This document shows, piece after piece, positions 42,327-56,900 of a DNA stretch of 64,000 bases. Position numbers and translations under genes: made by a program. Origin of the DNA: Eremophila alpestris peregrina (taxonomy: Eukaryota > Chordata > Aves > Passeriformes > Alaudidae); assembly GCA_009792885.1 (NCBI GenBank), contig WMCF01000025.1, positions 11,124,123 through 11,188,122 on the forward strand, in the 5' to 3' direction. Position 1 is the first letter of the stretch, and the number at the start of each line of letters is the position of its first letter. The notes below the pieces were generated by a model. That model was not told where the DNA came from. It was given only the letters and a program-made list of their open reading frames with translations, and searched no databases.

Positions 42327-45300
42327 TGTCAACAACTTTCTGCTGTATTGAAAGCATATGTGGCTTTGCTGATTCACGTTTACCCAGTGAAAGTCTGAAA
42401 GCATATAGTGCATATTCTTTAGGAAAAAGCACAGCAGGGCTAGATAAGAATAAAGTCATAATTTCATTTAAAGCTATAAATATAACAACACCAAATCCCT
42501 CTTTCAGCAGTATAAAAACTGCTTGTTATCAAGGTGATACCCTAAACCAGGTGTCTGCAGCAGGTTAACAGCACAAGACAAGGCACCAGGTAAACACCAG
42601 AACCTCTCAGACACTGGGTGAAGATGGGAGTAAGGGTAAAGCCAGGCAGAAAGAAACCTCAGCATGCAAATTTGTGATGGAGAAAACTGAGGGGAAAATG
42701 TGGAACTGAACTGCTACTGTTGCTGAAGAAAACTTGGCTCCTACTGCAGAGGAGCCTGTGAGTGTCTCTTAGGAAGAGGAAACACGTCCTTCCTATGGGC
42801 TGCAGGCTTTCAGAGAATGTGAAACAACAAAAATAATTTAATAAATATATAATGCCAGCCAGTCATTGTAAAAGGATCATGATGATAAAAACATGGCAAC
42901 CTCTAGGTAAAGATTACACACACATTAAGCACACTCATCTCGTCTGTTGCAAAATTAACTCAGATTTCTGCAGAGTTGTAGCACATGTTGCCATCTCTTT
43001 TCTTTTGATATTCTCATTAGTCCTCCTAAATTCAGAAAGCAGAGAGCACTACAAAAATAGGAAGTCAGAGAGGACTATTATTAAGAAGTTTTCTACTCCT
43101 ATACCTTGTTCCTGCCAAGGCACAAAGTACAAATAAAACAAGCAAGAATCAACCTAGAAAAATTGCTTGTAAAGAAGAGACTAGACGGGGAAATGGATAC
43201 CCAACTTCTAATAACAAAAGGAACTCATATGATTTTTAGCTTACCTTTTTTTTTTTACTTAGTTTGTAATCCTGCAATTTTTATTTTATTTTTAAAAATG
43301 GACAGATTTCTTCCCAATTTCATGACTGAACTGGCATAAGAGTTATCTTTGGGCAGTTCTTGACCAAACTGAGAGCTTAGACACTTAGGAGCATCACTCT
43401 TTCCTAATGAAGTTTGGTGTTTGCTTTCCAAGTGGTTGTGCTCCCTGACTGACAAGTCCATCATTTTTTGCTTTCAGTGCATGCTGAGAAATGACCCAGA
43501 TTGGTTTTGCAGGACAAAGCTCCATTTTATTAATGGCTTTTCTTAAATAAAAACTCATTCAAAATTCCCATTAAAACTTTCTTGTTCATATCACAATTAA
43601 AAAGTCTCACTAAGTTACAGTAATGGGACAAGAATTACATACATCAGCTTATATATCAGAGGATATTTACTGGTATTTAAAGTGTGATTTGATACGACTT
43701 CTATGAACAAAAAATACTCATGAAATAATCCTGTGGACCATTTTGGAGCCCTCTTCTTACTGACCCAACTTTAATATACCACTGGCATTACACTGAACAC
43801 ATACACTTCAAAAGATACAGCTTTAATATAAAAATATGGAACCTGAGGGTAATTTGGCTCATCACTTTGCAGTTTGCTTAAAAGGCTGAATAATCAGATG
43901 CTTCATCCTTGGACTGAAGAAGGATATTCTAAGTCCTATTACTTTTCAGTTCTTCTCCCTTGGTACTGTGATATGTGAAGAAACTGCTGAGACTTCCTAT
44001 TCCTTTGCTCCTTGATAGTAGCAGGAAAACAAGGAGGTTAAAAGAGCAATAAGGGAATTAAAAGGATCCTTAAAAGAACTTGAAAGGAAGTACAAGCAGT
44101 GTCAGGAGGAAAGCACACTCTCTGAATGAACGCACTGCTTCCTGACAGCATCTCCAGCCTTTGATTAGGCTCAGCCCCTGGAGACTCCTGGAAGAATCCT
44201 AAGGGCTAATTAGAAAAATGACATGTAGTGATGAGAGTCTCCCCAGCTGGTCTTTATTCTTTGCTTTCCTTCTGAGGGGAAAAAAAAAAAGCAAAAGGAG
44301 CAGATACACACCAGTAACATCAGAAATTGAGCCATATTCATAATGGTGGTTTATTCTATTGGATTTGTGTTGCAGTTGCAGGGATTGAGCTGCATGAAAA
44401 GAGGCTACAGGGTTAAAAAAAAGGTCATTCCTAAGAAGCCATCCCTTGGTGTGTCTGAAAGGCTGTAGGAATAAAATGACTCTCAGGCAAGGCTGTGCTG
44501 TTGCTACACCTTTTTTAATACAGCCAGGGGTGGAAACAGCATGAATAATTTACCCAAGAGACTTGCTAGATTGAAGTGGAAGAAAAAGTGAATTTCCTTC
44601 CTTTGCTACCAGTATTTACAAACTGTACCTCGCTTTAATCTTTCTTGTTGGTAATTCTTACTGCTCTCCTGACACCAGATTAATTTCTAGTTTGGCATAT
44701 TGTCTGAAAAACAGAGAGCAGTGACATACCAGAAAGAAAGAAAAAGATAAAAGAAAATGAGGAGCCAAAATTGATCTGCCTGCACCAGCAGCATAAATAC
44801 AGATTATAATGGAAAAAAACAACCTTCCATTCAAGCTCCTCAGACTGTAGTTTATACATAAAGGTAGCTCTACCTAGAAATAGCTGCTGATGTAATTTAT
44901 TATGTTACAGCTTAGCTTAGCAGGAACATCCTTTGACAATGTGGGGATAAGAATTAATTCTCCTTGGTCCAGCATTTCTGTGCAGACAGATCATGGCTGT
45001 TGGGTAACTAAGCCTCATTACTGGGTACATGACAAAGGAGTGAAAATAAATAACAACAACTGAGACACAGCTGTCCTGGAGGAAGGAGCTGCAACTTTCA
45101 GCCAAGCTGAACCACTTCTGAGTATACCACAATAGCTTAGAAGCATAATGTTATATGAAAGGCAGCTAGATGCTAGTGGTGGCTGTCACAACTAAAAGCT
45201 TTAGCACAATGTGGCCCTGGGTTACTGACCCAAGTCCCAAATATCCCAGGGGGAGCTATCATATAAACCAATTAGGCCCCATGTGCAAAAGAAGAGTTCT

Positions 45301-46423
45301 GTATATAAGGGCTGATCTCCACCAGAAAGTGACATTTGCTTCTCTTTAATCTAAATACTGTTTTAATAGGTTAAGACTCTATGGCTCTTTCACTGCTGAG
45401 AAAAACCCAAATCTTTTATTAGAGGCCACAGCCAAAATGGGTGTAATAGACAGAGACATGTAGGGATACCCAAATTCAGTTGTCAGTGATAAGAAAGACT
45501 ATTAAAAAGAAAGAGACAGTACCTTGCAGAAGGATGTTTAACAGAGACAAAACATGGCCTGGAGTTCTTAATGATGTGGTCTGAAGTGAAGGAAGTGGGT
45601 CCTGCTTCTTGCCTGGCTGTGGACTTACATGACCTCCACTGCAACAGTGCCTTTGCAACGTGCATTGAGAATTTAAGTATAGAGAAACCACATAATGGGA
45701 AATGCAGTAGTAGCATAGGAATAAAGAACACCCCATGCTGACCTTCACTGGATTTAGATATCCAATTTCGACATTTATTTTGAGAGAATGATTGGAGGCT
45801 TTTCACCCTGGCAGGAGGAATACAGCACCATCAGGAGGAAAGACAACTGAGCGCAGTCTACAAAAAAAAGAGATCTGTGCATGCCTCTGCATAATACAGG
45901 TTTAGCAAAAAAACTGTGTTCATCCAATCTAAAACTTGATTTTTAAAAATATTTTTATTTTACCAAATAAAAGGAAACTTTTGCTAAGCAGTATAAGAGC
46001 TTTTAAATAAATAGGATGATCCTCCTGGCCAAGATGGGAGCATGTGATCTACCACTGCAGTTTCACTGCTGAGACAGACAGAACCTCCACAGTAGACAAG
46101 TCTTTCCACAAAAGTTCCTCAGCAACAGCTGTGCAAAGGAGTCACTAGACTAGACAGACATCAAAGTGAACACTGATGGACAACTAGCAGGGCACTGGAT
46201 GATCTGGTGTTGGTAACATAAGTTTACTCCTTATTCAGACCACTGGAAATGCTACTACTCAACCACAGACAATAGTTACTGATGTCTGAGGTGTGCTTTG
46301 AGATAAGAGTCCACTGCACAAGACATGTACCTAAATTTATGGGAAGTAATCCGTTCTCTATGAAAGTATTTAAAAGAAGAAAAATGTATCTGCTTGAAAA
46401 CAATCTTATTGCAGCAGCCCTCT

Positions 46424-46922
46424 TGTTCGAGGGTAAAAATAAGCCGAGGCACAGACTTCTTGTTAAACACAGCATGAAAAGGGTTTATTCTTCTCTACAG
46501 CTCAGCCATCACGACTCCAACTATTCACTGACTGTGGCTGCAGCAAGCCCCTACTGTAGGTTTCCCTTGCAGCCTCTGACTGCTGGTTATTTCCTGCTAA
46601 ATTCTGACTGCTTGTGTTAGTTTGCAGACTCTGAATGCAGGCTTTTACCCAGCTGCAGGTTCCAACAACAGGCTCTAACTGCAGAGCCAGACTGACCCCA
46701 CAACAGTGACTCTCCCTCCCCCAGATCCTGCTTCATGATTCTCTCCTTTATGCTACTCAAGAGCCCTCCGCCATGATAATCCTCCCCTTACCACCCAGCC
46801 CCCTCTTTTATCTTGCTCATCCTTATCATTTATAGATGTCACTCATTAGGGGCAAGGCTGTATTGGGTAATTAACACAGCAGTTACTTATCAGGGGTGAG
46901 GTCACCTGTATTCCCATCTACA
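46424..46922 (-). mobile_element. Probable solo LTR, ERVK-like
   Basis: On the minus strand the segment can be read from TGTAGATGGGAATACAGG to CTTATTTTTACCCTCGAACA, with TG and CA ends and about 499 bp. A poly(A) signal AATAAA sits at 46489-46484, about 60 bases before the 3' end. It is followed by a GTGTTTAACAAGAAGTCTG stretch and a terminal TACCCTCGAACA, which looks like an R/U5 end of class II (ERVK-like) avian elements. A TATAAA-like box is at about 46834-46829. I found no target-site duplication with these ends, so one or both boundaries may be off by tens of bases; the 5' end might reach 46954-46962. No internal retroviral sequence flanks it. Family assignment is by general resemblance only. 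Confidence 0.6.
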
Positions 46923-47931
46923 AATGCTGACAAGAAAAATAAAGAGCCCACACCATTCAGCATCTGCAGGGTTAATTTGTTTTGGTAAAAATGACAGAGT
47001 CACATTTTTGTATCTGTAAGCCTTCAGATACCTTCTGAGTGGGCAAACCAAAGAATTTCAAACAAATAATAAAATCCATAAAGAAATTAATCAATTGACA
47101 TCAAACAAATCAAACTAATTGATCTGGTTTTGTAGTATATAGTCCGGCTGACACTCCAGTTACTGGTTTTTCTTGGTGCAATTAGGAGAGAGACTTGCCC
47201 AAGAATGAAGCACCCAGCTGCTATGGACTCTCAGCAACAGAAGCAGGCAGCCTAAATCCCTCAGATGATGCCAGGTCAGGGTATTTATAACCTTTCCAAC
47301 CTTCTTCTTCTCCTTGCACTGCTGAACCCAGGCATGGTGGGTTGTTCTCCATCAGCAGGCAGGAGCACCAAGCTTGTTCTGATCTCTCCTACAGAGTCTG
47401 CTTCTCACCTCAGGTGTGTTTCATCATTCAACAGCAGGAATCATCCCACCCAGATATTCATCACTACTTCTGCTCACCTCTCCCTTCAGCTCACAGTGCA
47501 AAACCTTAAGCAATTTCCCACAGGAAGAAGAACAGGCACACATTACTAAAAATACTGCCTGGACAAGTAGTCCAGAAATGTCAGGGCAAGGAACCACCCA
47601 ACAGGAGTAAGCTTAAAAACAATCCAGGTCCTGAGGGAAGAAGAGACATCACACAGTGTCTCTGTCCTAAAAGAGAGGCCTTTACCACTGGATGATGTGA
47701 ATCCTATTAAAACAGAGACAGTGTGACAAAAAATTTCACAGTAAAATAAATGTCACGTTTTGCACAATAGTTTTGTTTGGCAAACTGCAATATTGCACAT
47801 GAACAACCATTGGTCTTCCCTTAAAAATGGAGATAGACAACCCCAGCACTGGTAGATGCTGAAAGCTGCCCAGCAGAAGGCTGGCCTCATTTGCTGCAGG
47901 CACAGCAGCTCCTATCAGCCTTGCTGGCACA

Positions 47932-47983
47932 TCTCCTCCTCCTCCTCCTCCTCCACCTTCTCCTCCCCCTCTCCCTCCTCCCC
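47932..47983. repeat. (CTC)n-type polypyrimidine tract
   Basis: About 50 bases are almost entirely C and T, with an uninterrupted CTC trinucleotide run of about 20 bases at its start and a less regular CT/CCT tail. Such a purine/pyrimidine-asymmetric tract is a length-variable microsatellite and could form triplex DNA. Confidence 0.88.
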
Positions 47984-50900
47984 ATACCCAGCCTCCTCTT
48001 AGGTCAATGGAAACATTTCTTTGGCTTCAATCAATGCTGCACCAGGTCCTCTATCACTGAGTGAACTTGTTTCATTTCTTCTGGAGCAGCTTCCACATTG
48101 GCAGAAAAAGTTATCGTGACAAACCTAAATTGAGATGGAAAAGGTAAGAAGCAGCACGCACAGCACTCACGCCTCCATGATTTTGTGGCTACAGGGAGTG
48201 CCTTCCCCAGCACCACAAGCATGGAACTGGGGCAGATAGTGGCCCTCTGTGCCTCTCAAGCCCCTGCAAGAGGCAGCCAAGCACAATAACCCCACTTGTG
48301 TGGAGGAGGGAAGGAAGCAGGCTGGGATAGAACACCAGAAACGTGGACATTGTAATCAGTTTTCATCCAAACCAAGTCACTTGTATGGGGGTTAAAGAGC
48401 AAGACTGGAAAAACACATTGCAGAGCAATGCTGTAAAGAATTTGTACTAAATCAAGCACTAATGTTAAGCACTCCTTAAAAATAGTAACTCAAGGGAACT
48501 TATTTTGACCTGAGAAGCCTGTATAAACACATATAACTCTGAATGAAGAAATGAAAAATGCTCAGAGGCATCCCAATAAGCTTTTTTTATTTTAAAGTTG
48601 CTAATCTTCTCCTAAATTGAGTGGACATGTAGTTGCCTCAGCTGCATGTTCCTATGACATTTCATGCAAACTTTTATAAAAAAATCTTTTTGAAGCATTT
48701 TCATTAATAGAAACGTCAGAATGTTTCAGGTCCTCCAGGGAGAACGTATGACTTGTTATTATGCAGCTTTAATAATTTAAATGCCAATCCAGGAATGGAA
48801 ACAGTGTGTTCCAGGAATGCTGCAGTGAATTAGTAATTGTGATCTGCTTGTAATTGCTGATTATCCCCATGAATTCTACCCAGATCCAGTAGAATGAATG
48901 GTTTTTTACTGACAAAAAGAAACTTGGGAATAGTATTCACTTAAAAATTTCAAATCAACAGCAGCCCTACTCTGCTTTCAACAAGGTTTTGCTTCTTTGT
49001 ATCTTTCATCTAAATAATTGCAGAGGTTCAGGTATGGAGCAAGAGACCCTACTCCGAGAGCAGGGCCAGGGCAGGAGTCATGTCCTGTAGCTCCTGTAAA
49101 TAGCAGATCCTCTTACCAGGCACTGCCACTGCAATGTCAACACAAATACTGTCGCTAGGGCAAGGAGAGGAGCCAGCAGGCTTCAGAGGCAGGCAGCTGG
49201 CCATAAAGTAAGGTAGCAGAGCTGTGTGTCCTGGGCAGTTTTTGCATATGCCAAGAGGTATTTGAATGAGATACGGGATGCACTGCAAAATAATGTATGT
49301 TCATTTGGATGTGTTGTTCCTACCAATTGTCCCACTTGGTCTCATTTCTCTTTTGACAATATTTGTTTCGAGGAAAAATTTTGTGGTTTGGAGGGAGGAA
49401 TAAACACAGCACTGGCACAGATTTGCATGTGCAGATTTGCTGTGTTTCTTCTGTAGCAGGCTGAGAGATCGGAAGTACAGTCATCAGGCAGTATGAATAA
49501 GAAAGCCTGTGAAACAGGTATGATTACAAAGGAAAATGTTAAAAGAGGAGTCCAAGATAACAGATGGTTATGATAAAGCAAAGATGAATACAAGAAAGTT
49601 GTGAAGGAGACTATCAAGGGACAGGGTATGTAGTAAAGAGCAGTGAAGTGCAACACAGACTCAAGGAAAAAAGAAGGCAAGAGGAAAGCCAAGACTCTAA
49701 GCTTTGCCAGGCAGTATTCACTGCAGATGAAATTAATTGCACTGAAAGGAAACTGATGTCAGTAGAGAACTCAAGAGATTATTCAGTAATTGAAGACATT
49801 AGACAAATCAGCTCTTGCAAATGAGCAGTTCAGAGCACTGTCAGGCCAGCAGCTTGTTAAAGAGTTGATATACAGTGGTCATCAGGAAAATGGGAGAGAG
49901 TCAGGTGAACGTGCTGAAGAAAAGAGCAGAGAAGCAGAGATGAGTTGGAAGTACTGTGGAAAGGGCTGCACAGAAAAACAAGAAAGATGATTCCAGTAAA
50001 ACTCATGCCAGATCATGCTTGAAAAAAATATGCATTTTGGCTTCCCAGGCTGTGTCACAAGAGAGTGATCACCTGAGACCAGATCTCTAAACCATGCTCA
50101 GTGCTTTTTGCTATTTTTAGTCTGAACCACATTCAACACTTGATAGTTACCAACTCTTTTCAAGCCTGGCCATGAAATAATTTCTTGAGGTATGTACAAA
50201 GCTGCTTTGAAATCAGTAGTTCACTAGAAGCATCTGCTCATATGCATCATCCCAGGACCACACTGATACTGACCATGATTACTTTGCAGACTATGTATAA
50301 GACACTGCTCAAGCACATAGAAAGCCTTTTTGCTTTCTATTGTTAAATTAGTAAAATACAAGTCTAAACTATTTCTGAAGTTTATGGTTCTTGCATGGTG
50401 TGGAAAAAGTCATGGACTTGATGGATTTAGTTATCCCATTAGAAGTATTTATGGTACTTGGGAGTTAAAGGTAGAAATTTCACACTTGTTGGATTAGACT
50501 TCATTGTCAAATATTGTTGTATTTCTACAATTTCAAGTGCTTTTCTTCACTTGAATGGAGATGCCCAATGGTATCAAATGTGCTGGTGGCTCTGAGGTGG
50601 GAATCAAAACACTTCACAAGTGAGAAAGCTTCCAGATTCTTGGAGCTGAAACTTTTCATTTTATGCTGGGTGATGGAGTCCTAAGGCAGTATGTGGCATC
50701 ACATAACCTTGCCTGACACACACAAATTTAGTTGTAGGTTGTCCAAAGAGATAAACACAAACCGGGGTCTTATGAAAATCAGGTTAAGCCAGGGTGGAAT
50801 AAGAATTCAGGTAAAATGAAAGAAATACTCAGACAATGTCTCTACTTCCTGTAACAAAACTTCACAAGAGGGAGTAGAACACATCATCCTTAAGTGATAT

Positions 50901-53900
50901 AAACATTGCACAAATCACACTATGCTAGTATCTAGTTAACTGGTGAGAATGACTTATTTGGACATGTAGGCTTACATATTAATAAATACTAACCTAAAAT
51001 CTTACTCTGAAGTCATTGCTGATAACATCAACATGTGAAAGAGAAAAAAAGAATAAAAAGGCTTTCAAATTTGGATCTGCTTGCTGCTACCTCAGAGTTC
51101 CTGTGTGCCCAGTCAACTTTTGTGTATAATTTTTTTAATTAGATGATAATACAGATTTATAAAGTTTCCAGAGTTTTATGCCTGCCAGAAAACTGAGTTT
51201 GTATATGGACCTGTAGTTCATTTTACCTTGGCCTGAGGTAGGTTTAGGGATGAACCTTTTTCCCTCCCTCCAGCAGCTCAAAGATGTATTTCTTTTCCAG
51301 AGAAATTCAGTCTGTTAACATGAAAGGAAGCAGAACCTTGTGGTCCAAGAGCAATTCCTATCTCTGTCCAATCCTACATGCCTGCCTTTACCTACACACA
51401 CATAAACAACCATCCCCATTTGTTTGAACACTATACTTTCCATTTTGTATGCATTTGGTGGGTGTGTAAATGCAGGAGCAGATATGACTGAGATACGGTG
51501 CAGAGATTTTGCTGAAGTTTCTGTTACAGTTGCACAAGAAATGAACAGAATTAGACAAAACAAAAAAATGCTGTTTGCCTTCCCAGCTTTGGAAATTTTT
51601 CCTTTTGATCACTGTTTGCCAGGGAATTTGCGGGCCTTTAAAGTATTCAGGGACCTCCACTGACATAGCTTTGCTTTCTGCATCTCTTCTTCTCTTGAAA
51701 ACAGCTGGCAAGATAAATTCTTCCCGATAACCAAGGGTTGTGAAGGTTTAACAACCTTCTGTGGACACCCTTGCAACATCACTGCTTGCAACTGCAGCTG
51801 AACGTGAAATGTGGAGGCAATTAAGATAGCAGGAGGAGTGACTGGGCTTACAAACATAATGGGAGCCTGTGGACGTTAAAGGTGTTTACACAGAGCTCAC
51901 AATCCCCTCAAGGCACCCCTCAAGTTGCACTGTCCCCAGGCAGCCACAAGTGAGACACAGTTCTGCAGCCCGCAGCAGCCGGCACTCGCGCTGGCCGTGA
52001 GGAAGGCACAGGAACAGCCATGGTACAACACCAGCCACAGTCGGCCCCAGGCAGGCAAACCCTGCTTTCCTTTGGGTGTGCTGGGGAAAGGAGGTATTCT
52101 AACTTCATGTAGTACTTTGAGTTTTTCTTTTTAATCTGAATGAGCCCCTCAACAGTATGAGCAGGTGCAGGATGACAGCTTCAGAGCCAGCCACCTCACT
52201 GCACCAGGTCTGGTGTAAGACATCTGCAGGGATCTCCAGAGCTCAGCCATGCAGCTCCCAGGCTCTGCAGGAGCCTCCACTGCCCCACAGAACACTCAGG
52301 ATCAAGTCCCTGCTACTGAACTGCTGCATTCACAGCAGGGGCTCTGCTTTCAAGGTGGTATATTTTCTCATTTGCTTTGTTTCTTCAGTTCAAAACACTA
52401 ACTTGAATTTTGGCAAATTTAGAGTGAAGAGCAGGACTCATTGCTGTTGCAAAAAGGAATATGTGGGACTCATCTCCCTGGGCATATTCCAAATAATTAT
52501 ATTTTGCCTTTTAAATTCCACTTCTGTTGTCAGATACAGCCTCATTGTTCTAGCAGCAGAAATACAAGATGGCCTAGAGTTCAAAGCAGGGGAAAAATCA
52601 ATGCAGAGATTTCATTTTATCACACATAAACAATGGTTGGCTGAATTTGCTTCCACCTAACAGCCTGCAGCCCAAACACAGTATTTATAGACTAATTCAC
52701 ATTTATTTTTAGATTGCCTAACTATTCATTGAACAGGGAGGAAATACCTGAGCAAAGCAGCAGTGACTTGCATCACAGCACTGCAAGATAGGGCAGGTGA
52801 AATGTTGACAGTCACTAACAGTGAAGAAAAATCTGAACACGGAGTTCTTAACTGGGACAAACATTCAGCAGTGAATTATAGTTGTCATATTATTTGTTTA
52901 CAGCACTTCTGTCCTTAAATATTACTTTTTCAGCTAATGACTTCAAAAGTAGATCAATTACTTAAGCAAAACTTAGCTTTAACACTAATGAGCTTTCTTC
53001 TAAAAGGAGGTAGCTGCAGGGGACTGTGGTGTCACTAAGTCCTCTTGTTTGTCACCACTCCCCAGTTCACCAGTGCAGTTCTGCCAAGCTCAGCTGCACT
53101 CTTATACCGAAATTGCCTGAGATAGCTTTGGGATAGCTCCCACGTGGGAGCAAGAGTGTCAGCACTGTAAATAATCCCCAGTGGATCCTGGCTGTGGAAG
53201 GGAAGAAACTAGGTGCTGATTGAGTAAGAAGGGCTGAGACCTGGAAAGGAGATGGGGAGGTGTTTTTGGTGGAAGAAAGAGAATTTCCTTAAGATTGTGA
53301 GGTTCTCTAAAGAAGGTATTTTTCATCACTTTTCAACTTAAATGCTGTTACCCATTGGGCTATGAACAACCCCACTGCTGACATCTAAGCTAGAACACAG
53401 CAGCATTGCTGCCTTCAGTTGTACCCCAGCTCAGGAAGCAGCAAATAAGTGGCCATCAGTACATCAGGTCGCTTGATATTTGGGGAATTCAATGCCTATG
53501 CTTCCAGAAGAAACATGACTCAGATACATGTGACCAAGAGCATCTGCACAGAAATTGGAGGCAGATGTTTGCTAGCAGGAAAAGCACACACTTTAGAAGC
53601 AATGAGCTCCATTGAAAAGGTAGGTCTTTGGGTTTCTGGAGAAAACAATCTTTTTTGACTACTGCCGAGTTACTGCTGTAACTGCAAATATGAATTACAG
53701 TGGCAGTGTCATGCAAACTAGAAAGAACATTACAAGAAAACAAGTAGTACTTTCTGTGGTTCTTTTCAAACAGAATATGCTGGGTGTTCAGACTACTAAG
53801 TAACTACAGTAGCAGTGATCTAGAATGAAACATGGTGCTAAAATACATGCTATAACTGAACTTCTTTGTTATTTGCTTGGTTGAAACACAGAAACCGTCC

Positions 53901-56900
53901 ATTCTTCAAGTCTAAATTCTCTGGTCACAGAGTAAGGCAGCCAAGATATTATAATGAACAATTTTCTTTCACTGTATAAGCACACTTAATTTTTATCTTA
54001 AGCTTTGCTCTGGTATCCCTAAGTCTGCATGTATGCTACCTATGAGATACTAAAATTCTGTAGTAAAAGGCTGAAGTAAAAACCTACGGAAATTTAGATA
54101 AATCAAGTAAACCACTTGGGGGGGATTTCTTTTTTAGTGTAACTAAACTTGTGCAGGGTTATATAATTTTTTAATCTGTAACTTTTTTTCTCTAATATTT
54201 TTTTCAGAAACATAATACTACAAATGATGCTGCCTGCTCTCTACAGCTCTTGCATAGCCTCCACAATTTTGAGCTGTCTGAGGCTTGTTCACTACCTGTT
54301 AGTAGATTTGGTTAGACTAATTTTTTTTTCTACTCCTGCTCTCAGTTTAATAAATACAACTGAGACAATACAATATTGAAACATTGGTTCTTTATGTATT
54401 TTTAAAATAGGAAGATAAAATGTAACTGTAGCTTCAAAGCAGCCTGTTTCCTGGCCTTAACTAGCCCTCCTCCTTTCACTGTGTTAAGAATGGGTATAGT
54501 CAGCTATATGCATTGTTATTCTTCTGTGGGTAACATAAAAATTTGTCACCAGAGAAAATTGTGGAAAATAGAACTATTCACAGATACTAATGCTCAATTT
54601 AGTTTCAAACAGAAACTTGCCTGAATCACTGCCTTAAACCTCATTTTCATGGGATTAATGTTAGGAGTGATCAGCTTGACCTGAGCTTTATTCCCAGAAA
54701 ACATTTCCCACTTCCATATGGTGGAAATCATCTTTTTGCTTGTTGAGGTCTGAGCTTTTTGTTCCCAGCAGTAGCCTTCTGTCAGTGGGCAAAAATTATG
54801 TCCAGTGGAGGCATCAAAGACAGCACTCCTTGGGTATCCAGTGAAGGCCGATGCAGTGGTTTCCTTATCCCTCCTGGGAGCTCTGCATCTTACTGTAACA
54901 ATACCAATGATTTCTACACAGAAGTACCTTTCAGTTACAAATAAAGACCAGGCTACTGGACCATTAATAGAAAAGAGCATTCCTTGCCTTATTTTGTTAA
55001 GTTTCATGAAAATTTGTGAGGTTTGGCTGCTGCTTTCTACAGTTGACATCCTACAGCTTCATTAGGATTCTCTGGTATTAGTTCATAAGTAAAAATACTT
55101 TTTTCATACACTGTCTCCTGTCAGTGATAAATGCCAGCTACCTCCCCCTTCATTGCTGACTTCTCTGTCTATAGCAAACAACTAATACAGAAGTCTTGTT
55201 AAGGCAGTAATACAGTAACAAGTATTTTAGCTACTAACTTCTCTATTCTTTTTCTTCTGAAACATCACTATTACTATGGAACAAGCACTCAGCAATTTCA
55301 ACATTACTGGAAACAAAAGAAGCTGAATCATGTTATATGAATAAGCAGATACCCCTCACTTTTACAACAGCACTAACTTCTGATTGCGAAAGTTGCTGAA
55401 TCTTTGGCTTTGATGTCACAAGAGAAACTCCAAAGGGCACAGATGGTGTCATTTCCTGTAGGTGAAAAACTGATGGACCTTCATCTCAAACCCACATTGG
55501 CCTGATGGGTTAACAGGCTGGTGGTTGAAGTCCTGCATTTAGTCCTCTCTCCTGATCTGTTTTTTTATTGTCTGAGCAAAGGGAGGTTTGCTTATTGGCA
55601 TATCCCAGGCCCTTGAGTTTTATTCTGCTTTTTACATAACAAGTTCTTTGTCTGGAAAGCAAAGAAATGTGATGACTATAGCTTTTGTTCCAATGTCTGG
55701 GCTGAGTTTTGGGCCATTAAGACTCTTTCCAATTGGAAGATCTTGTTCCTGCAGGCTTTTTTATGTAATGGGTGATAAAGGAGTTGGAAAGCAAATTTAT
55801 TGCCTCTTTTTCTTAAAGGTTTTCCTTTTCATCCTTGACAGAGCTAACGGGACCTTTACTGCTGAAGCGATTGGATTTCTCTTGAGTGTCTTATTACTTG
55901 GTGTCATGAACAAGATAAGTTATCCTTTCCTAAATCTCCTCCTCCTGTTCACTTTCAAGGGTCATGTTTTTGCATGGCTTTAATGTTAATGTGGAGAAAG
56001 TTCCCACTAAGCATAAGGAAACTCTACAGGCCACCTTGGATTAAGAGTGCACTTGCTGGTCATGGATCTTCATGTATCTTTTCTGTGGGTATCAGATATT
56101 ACAGGCAGCCAAAAACTTCCAGTGAGCCAAAAAGAACTGGAGCCGCTTTAATGCCATGTGATACCCCTTTCTTTTACCCAGGTTTCTGTCTCTGTTTTCA
56201 GTTTGGAAACCCAGCATTGTGCCCAGTGTTCACGTTCCCTGTGGGGACTATTTCTGATGACTTCACAGTTTCATAATGACATTGAGCAACAGCTGACATC
56301 TATCTGCACAGGCTGCAGCCATTTCTATTTCCAGACTGTCTTTATTCTGCTTAGTTAACAGTGAGACAGCAAATTCCTAACTCACTACCAAGAGTGAACG
56401 GAAAAGACCAGTCTTTTAAAAAGACTGGGGAAAAAAGAAAATCAGTTTTCTACTCTCTAAGGCCATTTCTACCTTCTATATTTACAGGGATCATCATAAA
56501 TATTCAAGGAGAGAAGATATTAAGGGAAATACCAAATATGCACCCATTTTCCCATGCATTAGTCTAGCAATGAGGAGTGATCATAGAGATGAAAAGGGAA
56601 CAGCTGTGCTGCAGGGAGATTTCAACCTTCATGAATGTAGGGTATAAGTATAAAGTAAACAGATTTGCCACTTTATTTGTGGAAAAATGAACATTGCCCT
56701 GATTAAAAAAAAAAAGTCAACAGCCTTCATAAAGGTGAGAGGATTCACCTCTTTGCACATGCAACAGAGTGAGACAAACCTTTTGCCTACCCCTCTCCCT
56801 GGCTATCTCTCCTCAGCAAGGCTAAAGAAGGAGCAGGGCCAGATGATGGCCACAGGTTAGAGCAGGTAGAACACACCTCATGGTCTCTCCTTTTGCTTCC

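Larger units (their letters stand above)
40451..46423 (-). other. ANKH: ANKH intron 1, segment C
   Basis: This stretch lies between the two LTRs. It holds a 16-bp perfect inverted repeat (42023-42065) and an A-rich tract (42292-42326). Open frames reach at most about 140 codons and match nothing I know. The rest is AT-rich, featureless intron. Confidence 0.85.

Noticed and set aside
52157..52660. 167-codon plus-strand open frame with hydrophobic stretches
   Set aside because: Same chance argument. The hydrophobic parts come from T-rich DNA and no family is recognisable.
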